From Macrococcoides equi (GTDB lineage Bacteria; Bacillota; Bacilli; Staphylococcales; Staphylococcaceae), in NCBI RefSeq assembly GCF_047425865.1, contig NZ_CP179735.1: DNA of 64,000 nt. One strand, 5' to 3'. Below the pieces are notes generated by a model that made no database searches, was not told the origin of the DNA, and saw nothing but the letters and a program-made list of their open reading frames with translations. Shown piece by piece: positions 8,720-16,999 of the stretch. Every line of letters starts with the position of its first letter. Position 1 is the first letter of the stretch. The position numbers and the translations under genes were made by a program.

Positions 8720-9229
8720 CTAGTTTTCAGACATATTGTCTTTTAAAGCTTGAAGTTTTGCAAGCCTTGGATCAACCTTAGGCTGTACTTCTAATTGACT
8801 TTCGTCAATAACTTCCCAACCTTTACCTTTTGTTAGCTCTAAATCAACATCCTCTTTTACCACACGTACAGGTTTATTGATTACAACTAACTCCTGGATA
8901 ACGGGTGTTAAGTCTATAACACCATTATGAATGGCGTGTCTATTCTCATCATATTCAACATAATCTCTATCATCAAAATATTCAACCGACTGAATGTCAA
9001 ATGGAACTTCAACATCTTCTAATGTTCTTGCACAAGACATAACGAATTGTCCAGTCACATGTAAATCAGCTACTATTTCATTTGACTTAGGTGTTAATTT
9101 ACCTTTCACCTTTATTGGTGATATATCAACTAACTGTAAGCTAGATATTAAATGATTCAAGTTGATTTCTGACTCAAATGGATAACCACTATCACGGTGT
9201 TTTCTTAATTCAGCTAATGACCATTTCAT
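8720..9229 (-). CDS. YceD family (DUF177) protein, 23S rRNA accumulation protein family
   Basis: 169-residue cytoplasmic protein equivalent in position to Bacillus ylbN and always upstream of rpmF. Visible family features are the conserved CARTLEDVEVPF segment (Cys about 66) and the acidic VEYFDDRDYVEYDE region. In E. coli the family member is reported to affect 23S rRNA; the role here is inferred. AGAGGTG precedes the ATG, and a good promoter lies at 9260-9289. Confidence 0.88.
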   Translation of the reverse strand: MKWSLAELRKHRDSGYPFESEINLNHLISSLQLVDISPIKVKGKLTPKSNEIVADLHVTGQFVMSCARTLEDVEVPFDIQSVEYFDDRDYVEYDENRHAIHNGVIDLTPVIQELVVINKPVRVVKEDVDLELTKGKGWEVIDESQLEVQPKVDPRLAKLQALKDNMSEN

Positions 9230-9259
9230 ATGGTTTCACCTCTTACAAACACAAAATTT

Positions 9260-9289
9260 ATTTTACCTCTTTTACTAACACTTTGTCAA
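9260..9289 (-). promoter_or_regulatory. SigA-type promoter of yceD-rpmF
   Basis: On the minus strand TTGACA (9284-9289) and TAAAAT (9260-9265) are separated by 18 bases, about 30 bases upstream of the yceD start. This is a consensus -35 with a near-consensus -10. Transcription of tmcAL diverges from the same interval. Confidence 0.65.
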
Positions 9290-9353
9290 GATTTTTTCTT
9301 AACAGATATTTTTGTTACAATCAATATTATAAACGGATATAAGGGGAATTACA

Positions 9354-10433
9354 ATGCAGTCTATCGGAATTATTTGCGAATATAATCCATTTCACAATGG
9401 CCATAAATATCATATAGAACAAGTAAAAAAAATATACCCTGATGCAGTCATTATTGCAATCATGAGTGGTCAATTCGTTCAGCGTGGTGAACCAGCATTC
9501 ATCAGCAAGTTTATTCGCACGCAAATGGCTCTTGATTTCATTGATTTAGTTGTCGAACTGCCACAATTTTATGCAGTAAGTTACGCTGATGACTTCGCAC
9601 GAGGTGGCATAAAAATTGCTCAGTTATTACAATTAGATGCACTGGCTTTCGGTAGTGAAACCGGGACTTTATCATTTGATAAAAAAATAGAAATACCGGA
9701 CAAGACAATTATACGCACAGGTGCATCATATCCAAAAATTATGAGTACTGGACTAAAATCAAATGATATTTTAGCACAAAGTTATTTACATGCAAAAGAT
9801 GAACTATATCCTATATTGCATATGATTCCTATAAAACGATATGGTAACGAATATTTAGAAACGCATCTAACTGGTACGATTTCAAGTGCAACTGCCATTC
9901 GAAAAAATTATTTTGAAGGTGAAGATATTACTTATGTAATGCCTTATGCCCATTTAATCTCACATCCAGTAAAATGGGATAACTATTTTGAATTATTAAA
10001 ATATAAAATCATCTCAAGCAGTGTCAATGAACTTAAAAGTATTTACACGATGTATGAAGGACTTGAGAATCGATTAAAAAAGGTCATCGTTGAAGTAGAT
10101 ACCTTCGAAGAACTAATACAATCCATGGTCTCTAAGCGTTATACAAAAAGTCGTATACAGCGTTTATTAACATACATTTTACTTAATATCAGAGAAATCG
10201 ATGTTCCTCATTCAAAAGAAATTAACGCAGTTCGAGTGCTTGGAATGAATAATCGTGGCCGAAATCTAATAAAAAATATAAAGACTACTGAATTAATCAC
10301 CAATGTAAATAAAAGTAATAAGCATCATTTTGAATTAGAAATAAAATCAACCGAAATATACAATCTCATTAGTGGTTGCAGGATGACAGATTTTAATACG
10401 CCTGTTATCTATAAAAATAAAGAGATTAATTAA
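9354..10433 (+). CDS. tmcAL: tRNA(Met) cytidine acetate ligase
   Basis: Nucleotidyltransferase-fold enzyme (YlbM family) that activates acetate with ATP and forms N4-acetylcytidine at the wobble base of elongator tRNA-Met. The N-terminus ICEYNPFHNGHKYH (residues 7-20) contains the HxGH-type ATP motif (HNGH), and IMSGQFVQRGEPA and ISSATAIRK are typical of the family. 359 residues, slightly shorter than staphylococcal or Bacillus relatives. AAGGGGAAT precedes the ATG. It diverges from yceD. Confidence 0.93.
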   Translation: MQSIGIICEYNPFHNGHKYHIEQVKKIYPDAVIIAIMSGQFVQRGEPAFISKFIRTQMALDFIDLVVELPQFYAVSYADDFARGGIKIAQLLQLDALAFGSETGTLSFDKKIEIPDKTIIRTGASYPKIMSTGLKSNDILAQSYLHAKDELYPILHMIPIKRYGNEYLETHLTGTISSATAIRKNYFEGEDITYVMPYAHLISHPVKWDNYFELLKYKIISSSVNELKSIYTMYEGLENRLKKVIVEVDTFEELIQSMVSKRYTKSRIQRLLTYILLNIREIDVPHSKEINAVRVLGMNNRGRNLIKNIKTTELITNVNKSNKHHFELEIKSTEIYNLISGCRMTDFNTPVIYKNKEIN

Positions 10434-10454
10434 GCCACACAAACGTGTGGCTTT
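10431..10454. terminator. Bidirectional terminator between tmcAL and coaD
   Basis: Ten-bp stem (TAAGCCACAC / GTGTGGCTTA) with a 4-base AAAC loop lying between convergent genes; it includes the tmcAL stop. T-runs on both sides are short, so strength is uncertain. Confidence 0.6.
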
Positions 10455-10455
10455 A

Positions 10456-10959
10456 TTAATTGTCAGAAGACAATATATATTTGTATTTTTCTTTTAAGGC
10501 ATGTTCAACATTTTTCGGAACAATGCTTGAAACGTCTCCACCATATTTTGCTACTTCTTTTACCATACTCGATGAAATAAATGAGTATTGATTATTGGTC
10601 ATCATATACAATGTCTCAATATCATCATTTAATTTCTTATTCATACTCGTAAGCTGCATTTCATATTCAAAATCCGATACCGCACGTAACCCACGCACAA
10701 TTTGTTTAGCTCCCACGCGTTCACAATAATTGACTAACAATCCAGAGAAATAATCTACCTTTACATTAGGTAAATGCTGCACCGCTTCTTCAATGAGTGC
10801 AAGTCTTTCTTCAATAGTAAAAAACCCTGTCTTTTTAGAATTATTTAAAACTGATACATGTATTTCATCAAATAACTCACTGCTGCGCTGGATAATATCT
10901 AAATGTCCTTTAGTAATAGGATCAAAACTTCCTGGTACTACTGCAATTTTTTTACTCAT
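10456..10959 (-). CDS. coaD: Phosphopantetheine adenylyltransferase
   Basis: Converts 4'-phosphopantetheine and ATP to dephospho-CoA, the penultimate step of coenzyme A synthesis. The nucleotidyltransferase motif GSFDPITKGH (10-19) with the TxGH form, RGLRAVSDFEYE, and the second ATP motif region ISSSMVKE are all present. 167 residues is normal. Its start overlaps the end of rsmD by 8 bases, as in Bacillus (ylbH-coaD). Confidence 0.96.
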   Translation of the reverse strand: MSKKIAVVPGSFDPITKGHLDIIQRSSELFDEIHVSVLNNSKKTGFFTIEERLALIEEAVQHLPNVKVDYFSGLLVNYCERVGAKQIVRGLRAVSDFEYEMQLTSMNKKLNDDIETLYMMTNNQYSFISSSMVKEVAKYGGDVSSIVPKNVEHALKEKYKYILSSDN

Positions 10960-11491
10960 AACGACCTCTTAAAATGATTAATTTTGTTATGCCATAAATT
11001 TCATTTTTTACAACTTCATAATCTAACGTATCTATGACTTCATTCTTCTCACATTCTATAAGAATTTGTCCGCCGTTTGCAAGTAAGTTAAATTCTTGTA
11101 TCATCGGAAGAGCTTCATTCACGATATTTTTTTGATATGGTGGATCTAAAAAAATAATATCAAATTGAATATCCCTTTTATGAAGTGCTTTTAGCGCCCT
11201 CTTATAATCATTTTTATAAATTTCAACCTCTTCATCTAAAAACGATGTATTTTTCTTGATCATTTGAATCGCATCAAAACTTCCATCAACAAAAATTACT
11301 TTAGACAGTCCTCGACTAATTGCCTCTACACCTAATCCACCGCTACCCGCAAATAAATCCAGACCCATTCCCTGCATTGGACCTAATATATTAAACATCG
11401 TTTCTTTTATTTTATCTGTCGTTGGTCTGGAAGTTACTCCTTTAGGTGCTGTTAATGAAAATCGTTTATATTTACCAGCAATTACGCGCAT
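10952..11491 (-). CDS. rsmD: 16S rRNA (guanine966-N2)-methyltransferase
   Basis: SAM-dependent methyltransferase for 16S G966. SAM motif LDLFAGSGGLGVEA and catalytic DPPYQK are visible, with the family start MRVIAGKYKRFSLTAPKG. The frame is open 29 codons further upstream, but the start at 11491 has AAAGGAG at correct spacing and gives the normal 179 residues. The upstream extension would run into the divergent gene's promoter. Confidence 0.94.
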   Translation of the reverse strand: MRVIAGKYKRFSLTAPKGVTSRPTTDKIKETMFNILGPMQGMGLDLFAGSGGLGVEAISRGLSKVIFVDGSFDAIQMIKKNTSFLDEEVEIYKNDYKRALKALHKRDIQFDIIFLDPPYQKNIVNEALPMIQEFNLLANGGQILIECEKNEVIDTLDYEVVKNEIYGITKLIILRGRYE

Positions 11492-11569
11492 ATTAAACTC
11501 CTTTGAATAATGTATTGTTACGGCTCTTTCATGTATAATGAAATATATTATACAGTGAAGGAGACCATT

Positions 11570-11959
11570 ATGAAGCAAGCATTTATTTCTTTAGGCGAAG
11601 GGTATAGTGACCTCTTCGAACTTGAACAACTGATGAAGTACAATCATGAACGTACCGATTGTATATTATTTTTACATACCACTCTTGAAGTTACGCCAAA
11701 AACATCCGTTGTATTAATAATGAAACCAACAGTGGATGGAAATTTCCAGGCGATGTATAGTATTTTTGAAGGTATCAACTATCCATATCCTGACAGTAAC
11801 AAACGTTTTGAGTTGGTAAAATCATGGGCACAACAATATAACATTACGATTAAAGAATTTGATGTGAAAGCTAAGCACTTTTTCTATGAAGAAGCTTTAT
11901 ACCATCAATATTTAATCGGTGTGTTGCGATTGCAACGTGTAATCAAACCGATGCATTAA
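11570..11959 (+). CDS. Conserved hypothetical protein (DUF7147-like)
   Basis: A 129-residue soluble protein starting MKQAFISLGEGYSDLFELEQL. It resembles small conserved Bacillales proteins with an N-terminal F-I-x-L-G-E-G-Y-S-D motif, some of which were once mislabelled methylthioribose kinase; I know of no established function. The start is set by GAAGGAGA 7 bases upstream of the ATG at 11570, although the frame is open from 11510. It converges on ylbG and the two frames overlap by 17 bases. A TATAAT at 11534-11539 may be its -10. Confidence 0.75.
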   Translation: MKQAFISLGEGYSDLFELEQLMKYNHERTDCILFLHTTLEVTPKTSVVLIMKPTVDGNFQAMYSIFEGINYPYPDSNKRFELVKSWAQQYNITIKEFDVKAKHFFYEEALYHQYLIGVLRLQRVIKPMH

Positions 11960-12200
11960 TCTGATTATTTGATGCATAATCGGTTTTTAGTTGTTTGTAC
12001 GGAGAACTGATTACATGTGTAACAAATTTTAATTTTTCAAGTTGTCCCAGTATACTCTCTAAGTTATCGCTATTAACATACATTGAAACCCATTTTTCTT
12101 TACGATTCGTATATACAATATGACCATATTTACGTATTTGACGCTCATGTTTATGACTCTTTAAATAAATGATTAGCTGTTCTCTTTGAACTAATGTCAT
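11943..12200 (-). CDS. ylbG: YlbG family protein (DUF2129)
   Basis: An 85-residue cytoplasmic protein of unknown function from the conserved ylb cluster. Family features: the RKYGHIVYTNRKEKWVSMYV core and FVTHVISSPYK near the C-terminus. The start at 12200 (MTLVQREQ) follows AGAGG; upstream in-frame ATG codons at 12218 and 12272 are less well served. The 3' end overlaps the convergent gene at 11570-11959. Confidence 0.85.
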   Translation of the reverse strand: MTLVQREQLIIYLKSHKHERQIRKYGHIVYTNRKEKWVSMYVNSDNLESILGQLEKLKFVTHVISSPYKQLKTDYASNNQINASV

Positions 12201-12302
12201 ACTCTTCTTTCCTCTCATTCGGCTTTCTTTTATAGTATCATTAGTTCTGTTAAAATTAAAATAACAAAACATTCTGGAGGTTAATTCTGTGAAAAAAACT
12301 TA

Positions 12303-13208
12303 TTGATAAAATCGACCGTGTTCACTGCTGTAGCATATTCTACTCTACTTGGGATTACTAAAGTTACAAGTAAACAACAACCACGCAAAGTACAATCTTT
12401 CTTTAGTAACCGCTCACCCTATATACTGGCTCATCGCGGTGGTTTGAAGTTAGCACCAGAACATACAATGGCAGCTTTTAAAAAGGCCCAACAATTAGGT
12501 GTTGACGGCTTTGAAATTGATGTGAGATTAACAAAAGACAATCACATTGTAGCATTTCATGATGCATTAATCGACCGCGTATCTAACGGTTCAGGAAAAG
12601 TGTATGACCACACTTTAGCAGAGTTGCTTGAGCTTGATTTTGGCTATCATTTTAAAGATATTAATGGTGAGTACCCGTTTCGTGGATCAACTGACGCTAA
12701 AATCATTACTTTAGAGGAGCTACTTGATGCATTTCCTGATATGTTAATTAATATCGACATTAAAGATACATCAGACTCTATGGCAGGTCAACTTGCACCT
12801 GTACTACTATATCGTCTGATTCATTCAAAAAATGCCTTTGATCGTGTTTGTGTAACTAGTTTTGAGGATACGCAAATTGCTCGTTTTAATGCATATGCAC
12901 AGGATCGTATCGCATTAGGCGCTGGAGAAAAAGAAGTCACACGCGCTTATCTTGCATTGAATACAGGTCTGAAACATTCATACCAACCGCAAGCAGATAC
13001 TTTCCAGATGCCGGTTCATTATAAAGGCATACCTTTAGATAATGAAAAGTTTATACAATTCCTGCAATCTTTAAATATAGCTGTTGGCTACTGGGTGATC
13101 AATAGTATCGATGAAATGGATGCTTTATTAAAAAAAGGCGTACATACTATTGTTACAGATCGACCTGATTTAGCGATGCATCTAATTAACGAAAAGTATA
13201 AAAAATAA
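12303..13208 (+). CDS. Glycerophosphodiester phosphodiesterase family protein, start region probably frameshifted
   Basis: GDPD-fold hydrolase: YILAHRGG (about residue 40-47), PEHTMAAF, GFEIDVRLTKDNHIVAFHD and the C-terminal VGYWVINSIDEMDALLKKG are the metal- and phosphate-binding motifs. The N-terminal hydrophobic stretch (TVFTAVAYSTLLGI) suggests a membrane anchor or signal. The frame has only a TTG at 12303 with no ribosome site. A strong TGGAGG lies 8 bases before a GTG at 12289, whose frame stops after five codons; one extra A in the run at 12292-12298 would join it in frame, giving VKKNLLIKSTVFTAVA, a typical signal start. So the true start is likely 12289 with a 1-base deletion or an A-tract slippage. 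Confidence 0.85.
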   Translation: MIKSTVFTAVAYSTLLGITKVTSKQQPRKVQSFFSNRSPYILAHRGGLKLAPEHTMAAFKKAQQLGVDGFEIDVRLTKDNHIVAFHDALIDRVSNGSGKVYDHTLAELLELDFGYHFKDINGEYPFRGSTDAKIITLEELLDAFPDMLINIDIKDTSDSMAGQLAPVLLYRLIHSKNAFDRVCVTSFEDTQIARFNAYAQDRIALGAGEKEVTRAYLALNTGLKHSYQPQADTFQMPVHYKGIPLDNEKFIQFLQSLNIAVGYWVINSIDEMDALLKKGVHTIVTDRPDLAMHLINEKYKK

Positions 13209-13229
13209 GGAGTGGCTATGCCACTCCTT
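13207..13229. terminator. Bidirectional terminator containing the stop codon of the minus-strand gene
   Basis: Perfect 10-bp stem AAGGAGTGGC / GCCACTCCTT with a 3-base loop. On the minus strand it is followed by ATTTTTTATAC, and the TAG of the methyltransferase-like gene (13216-13218) lies in its loop region. It begins at the GDPD stop codon on the plus strand. Confidence 0.75.
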
Positions 13230-13794
13230 TATGTTTTACTTCATATATTTCAATACCTCTATAATGTGTAATGTTTTCAATCTCTAATGCTGCTGCATCA
13301 AACATTGACTGTAGCTGCTGCTTACGATTCAAGAAAAGATTAACCTTATAATAAAAATATATTCTCCCTTTCTTCTTTAATATGCGTTTCATCTCAAATA
13401 TTAAAGCTTCTTTTTCAAAAAAAGTATCAAAGGGCTGATTAATTAAAATATAATGAAACTTCTTTTCTCTATACGGCAAGTGCTGACTAGATGCGATTTG
13501 ATAACTATAATGAGGATAGATGTGCATCGCAATATTTAAGTTGCGGATTGACTGATCTAAAATGTATCCTTTAATATTTGTTTGTTGATCCAGTGCGTGT
13601 ACCCATTTTCCAGTATGACAACCGATACATAACACCTTCTGATGGTATTTTATGGATAGAAAATGTGTTAGAAACTTCTCAAAAATAGGAATGAAGATTA
13701 AATCACTATTTTTACTTTTATAGAGTTCTTCATCGGGTTGATTTAAAAATTTTATCTTCTTTTCCCATTTAGATATAAGTTTTTTTTCATCCAT
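13216..13794 (-). CDS. Class I SAM-methyltransferase-like protein
   Basis: 192 residues. A Rossmann-type motif I is recognisable (KVLCIGCHTGKWVHAL, about 53-68), followed by an acidic strand end (GYILDQSIRNLNIA), and FHYILINQPFDTFF and LKKKGRIYFYYKV match later methyltransferase motifs. The motif I glycines are atypical (GCHTG), so substrate and even activity are unknown. It lies 14 bases downstream of ylbF, where some staphylococci and bacilli have other ylb genes, and is probably in the ylbC-ylbF transcript. Confidence 0.7.
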   Translation of the reverse strand: MDEKKLISKWEKKIKFLNQPDEELYKSKNSDLIFIPIFEKFLTHFLSIKYHQKVLCIGCHTGKWVHALDQQTNIKGYILDQSIRNLNIAMHIYPHYSYQIASSQHLPYREKKFHYILINQPFDTFFEKEALIFEMKRILKKKGRIYFYYKVNLFLNRKQQLQSMFDAAALEIENITHYRGIEIYEVKHKGVA

Positions 13795-13808
13795 GTATGA
13801 ATTTCCTC

Positions 13809-14240
13809 CTAACTACACCCGCAACCACTACTACAAGCATGTGATTCAAAAAATGGATTACCGGTTTCAACTTTAATATTGGTCGAAATATGTTGCGTAA
13901 CAATTACTATCACTTCATCCAGTAAAGTCTGAAGATTCATTTCAAGTTGTTTCAGATGCGCAACTTCTGGATGCATTTCATATTCCTTTTTCTTTCGTCT
14001 TGTTTCAAGCATTACCTTCTGATAGTCAGGATGATAACGACCGAATCGGTTAACTTCATCATATTTTTCTTTAAGTTTAATTAAATCATTTTTGAGTTGC
14101 TGAACTTCAGCATTGTCTTCAAGTTCAATATACAGCTGTTTATATTGGAGGTACGCTTCACTATTTAATAACATTTTATTTAAATTTTCTGATCGTTCTA
14201 TTACAGCTAAGATTTCATTATCATAAATCATATTCGTCAT
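13809..14240 (-). CDS. ylbF: YlbF family protein (RicF-like) with C-terminal cysteines
   Basis: 143-residue mostly helical, coiled-coil-rich protein. In Bacillus, YlbF/RicF forms a complex with YmcA/RicA and YaaT/RicT that carries Fe-S clusters and acts with RNase Y in mRNA maturation. The C-terminal HACSSGCGCS has cysteines at 136, 140 and 142, consistent with cluster ligation. It starts 2 bases after the end of the ylbC-like gene and so is translationally linked. Confidence 0.87.
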   Translation of the reverse strand: MTNMIYDNEILAVIERSENLNKMLLNSEAYLQYKQLYIELEDNAEVQQLKNDLIKLKEKYDEVNRFGRYHPDYQKVMLETRRKKKEYEMHPEVAHLKQLEMNLQTLLDEVIVIVTQHISTNIKVETGNPFFESHACSSGCGCS

Positions 14241-14242
14241 CC

Positions 14243-15319
14243 TTAATTCTCATTATTATCTGATGTGTTTTGAATAAAAATCAATGAATAGTATGAGCCT
14301 GAAATGCCACCACCCATTTGATTTATATTTTTATAGAGCATATTCTCACGATGTTCATCCGAATTTAACCAGCTGTTGATTAAGCTTGGCACATCATCAA
14401 AATTATAGGCGATATTTTGAGAAAGGTGTGAATATTCAATATCAAGTTTATTGAGCTCATTGCCTATCTCATCTTCTACCTGTGTTACTTTCTCCTGCTT
14501 ATCCTTATTTAACGAGGCTACTTGAAACTGTGCAACATGATTAATTAATTCATTTGTTTCAAGCGGTGCTTTCCCATTAATTTTTCGCATATAATTAGTG
14601 ATCTCAAACATCGTAAGAACTTTGTTGCTATTTATTGCTACTTCATCTTTAGTATGCATCGTCTCGCCGGTTGTTTTCTCGATTGTTTTACCATTGTTGC
14701 TCATTGCATAGGGTTGCATATCAACTAAAGATTCCGGTGTAATATATCTAATTGCCATAACTTTATTTGAGATTCTATCGATATATACTTGTACAAATAC
14801 GTTATGGTATTGTATTAATGTTTGTGTTTTAATGTCTACCTCGGTCAATTGAAATTGAAATTCGCCGTTTTTAGTTTTTATGATAGGTTCACTGACAATT
14901 GCATTCCCATTAAAGATGTTATCGGCCGTCTGCCCTATCTTAAAAGGATAACTTTGTGCATTTTTACCTGTGGCATAAATCATCACGATTCTATTCTTCT
15001 TAACGCCTACAATATAATATTTATCTTTAAAGTCATATACAAAATTTTTATAATTAAAGTTAGAATCATATATGCGATCAGGATAGCCATATTTCTTTGT
15101 AAATTCATCTATATTATTGCCTATAAATATTCCAAGACCTTTCATTAATTTTGGGCGTTTAGTAGATTGATTTGGACCTTTATTAATCTTTTTTTGCTGT
15201 ATCTTTTCCTTCGCTGGATTCTCTAAGATATCAAATTTGAGTGATGGAGAATAAAATAAGTAAAATAAAAATATTCCCATAACCAATATAAGTAGAAGTT
15301 TAATTAAAATACTCTTCAA
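14243..15319 (-). CDS. ylbC: YlbC-like protein: CAP-associated domain plus CAP/SCP domain
   Basis: 358 residues with an N-terminal membrane segment (5-25), a CAP-associated N-terminal domain (about 60-200; GIFIGNNIDEFTKKYGYPDR) and a C-terminal CAP/SCP domain (about 235-350) with LINSWLNSDEHRENML and the following MGGGISG segment. Extracytoplasmic; function unknown. No Cys lipobox is present, so it is an anchored or secreted protein. Neighbour order ylbC-ylbF resembles Bacillus. Confidence 0.82.
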   Translation of the reverse strand: MKSILIKLLLILVMGIFLFYLFYSPSLKFDILENPAKEKIQQKKINKGPNQSTKRPKLMKGLGIFIGNNIDEFTKKYGYPDRIYDSNFNYKNFVYDFKDKYYIVGVKKNRIVMIYATGKNAQSYPFKIGQTADNIFNGNAIVSEPIIKTKNGEFQFQLTEVDIKTQTLIQYHNVFVQVYIDRISNKVMAIRYITPESLVDMQPYAMSNNGKTIEKTTGETMHTKDEVAINSNKVLTMFEITNYMRKINGKAPLETNELINHVAQFQVASLNKDKQEKVTQVEDEIGNELNKLDIEYSHLSQNIAYNFDDVPSLINSWLNSDEHRENMLYKNINQMGGGISGSYYSLIFIQNTSDNNEN

Positions 15320-15386
15320 AAATACACCTTCTTTATTTATTTCTTATCACTATTCTAACATTATTTGATTTGAAATGAATATTCGA

Positions 15387-15415
15387 TTGCATCAATAGCA
15401 TTTTTATCATAAAAT
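15387..15415 (+). promoter_or_regulatory. Probable promoter of the yugN-like gene
   Basis: TTGCAT (15387-15392) and TAAAAT (15410-15415) with a 17-base spacer, about 31 bases before the start codon. Confidence 0.5.
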
Positions 15416-15446
15416 TGAAAGTAGAATGATTTAGGGAGGAACTATA

Positions 15447-15806
15447 ATGGTATTCACAAATTCAGGTATTGAAACAGTTGTAGCTGAACAATCTTTAATC
15501 CAGCATGTCATGAATAAACATGGTTTAGTTTTAGGGGGACACTGGGACTTTGAACGCGTTACTTACGATTTAAAATATGAATTATCAGAAGGTATTTATT
15601 ATTTAAGAATTCCTGGATATGCGATTGATGGTGATGTTGGAGCACGTAATGCAACACTTCAAATGATGGATCCTTATTTAGGTAAACATTATTATCCAAC
15701 TGGTGTTGAATATGGTGAAGATGAATATTTCAGCGAAGCGCTTGTTGAACATTGCAAACGTACAATCACAAGTATTTATAATGATATTAGAGCAATTCAA
15801 GCATAA
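15447..15806 (+). CDS. YugN-like family protein
   Basis: 119-residue soluble protein of a conserved Bacillales family of unknown function. Recognisable features: GLVLGGHWDFERVTYDLKYE and YYLRIPGYAIDGDVG, with the acidic central segment PTGVEYGEDEYF. GGGAGGA lies 7 bases before the ATG. It appears monocistronic, with a promoter upstream and a hairpin terminator downstream. Confidence 0.8.
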   Translation: MVFTNSGIETVVAEQSLIQHVMNKHGLVLGGHWDFERVTYDLKYELSEGIYYLRIPGYAIDGDVGARNATLQMMDPYLGKHYYPTGVEYGEDEYFSEALVEHCKRTITSIYNDIRAIQA

Positions 15807-15821
15807 ATAGAATTAATGGCA

Positions 15822-15860
15822 GGCGTGAACAAATTCTTTTGTCTCACGCTCTTTTTCTTA
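15822..15860 (+). terminator. Intrinsic terminator after the yugN-like gene
   Basis: Stem GCGTGAACAA (15823-15832) pairs with TTGTCTCACGC (15839-15849) with one bulged C, followed by CTCTTTTTCTT. Confidence 0.65.
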
Positions 15861-15879
15861 TTATTAATGAGGTGACGCG

Positions 15880-16929
15880 ATGATCAAAAGATGGCTTAAT
15901 CGACGTGTAATCATCATGATTACATTTATATTAATCACGTTATTATTGATGTATTTTATTATTCCTATTTCTATACCTTTAATTACAGCGTTAATCATGG
16001 CTTTAATGATTGAACCTGTCGTTAAACTTTTAGAAAGAAAAGTAGGCACAAGAAAATGGAGTGTTACTATAATATACTCCAGTATTTTAATAACACTACT
16101 CACGTTTACTTATTTCTTTTTAACAAAACTAATTGAACATGTGATTCAATTTTCAAAAGAATTACCTGATAAGATGAATAGATTAATGGCTGCCTGGGAT
16201 AAGATTGAAATTAAAATTTCTAAATTAATTCCAGATAGTGTCGCAACGTCATTATTTGATGAAATACAAAAATACTTACTGACAATGCGCAGTTCAATAT
16301 TAAATTACTTTAACGTTGAACGTATTACTTCACTTGTGGCAGGCCTTCCTGAAACTTTTATCTCTGGACTAGTATTTTTAGTTGCACTTTTTTTATTTAT
16401 GCTGGAAATTCCAAAGATGCATCAATTTATTAGAAATCATACTTATGAAAGAACATACCAGAAAAGTGCCTTTGTATGGAATCGTGTCACTTCATCCATC
16501 TTTGGTATGATGCGCGCGGCAATAATATTATCTGGCATTACCTGGTTTTTTACTTTTATCGGTTTATTATTTATAGTGCCTGAAAGTGCCTTAGTGTTAT
16601 CCTTTATTATTTGTCTTGTAGACTTGTTACCGATTATCGGTGCCACAGGTATTACAATTCCATGGGCGATATATGCATATATCACTGGGGATGTTTCTCT
16701 CGCTGTTAAGCTGATTGTGTTATCTGCATTTTTATTAATACAACGTAAAGTATTAGAGCCAAAGATTATGGGCAACGGTGTAGGTTTAAGCCCATTACCT
16801 ACTTTAATCGCTATGTATATCGGACTTAAACTTTTAGGTTTCATAGGATTTTTTGTAGGACCCATCATCCTTATTATTTTACTTACTGTTATAGAATCAG
16901 GGGCTATAAAAACTAACTTTAAAATATAA
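15880..16929 (+). CDS. AI-2E family transporter / YtvI-like membrane protein
   Basis: 349-residue polytopic membrane protein of the UPF0118/AI-2E exporter family. It has paired N-terminal helices (about 9-47), a further helix at 62-82, an extended central soluble region, and a C-terminal helix block with the family motif ALVLSFIICLVDLLPIIGATGITIPW and PKIMGNGVGLSPL. The substrate is unknown; family members include sporulation YtvI and Na+/H+ antiporter-like proteins. GAGGTGAC precedes the ATG. Its downstream terminator is split by the IS3 insertion. Confidence 0.82.
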   Translation: MIKRWLNRRVIIMITFILITLLLMYFIIPISIPLITALIMALMIEPVVKLLERKVGTRKWSVTIIYSSILITLLTFTYFFLTKLIEHVIQFSKELPDKMNRLMAAWDKIEIKISKLIPDSVATSLFDEIQKYLLTMRSSILNYFNVERITSLVAGLPETFISGLVFLVALFLFMLEIPKMHQFIRNHTYERTYQKSAFVWNRVTSSIFGMMRAAIILSGITWFFTFIGLLFIVPESALVLSFIICLVDLLPIIGATGITIPWAIYAYITGDVSLAVKLIVLSAFLLIQRKVLEPKIMGNGVGLSPLPTLIAMYIGLKLLGFIGFFVGPIILIILLTVIESGAIKTNFKI

Positions 16930-16999
16930 AAAATCGTCTCTTAGATTGAAGTGCACCCCTAAAGTTGAACCTTAAAATTCAACTTTAGGGGTGTTTATT

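Noticed and set aside
10952..11578. A 208-residue form of RsmD starting at 11578
   Set aside because: The extra N-terminus is unrelated to the family and lies in the divergent promoter region; the ATG at 11491 has a good ribosome site.
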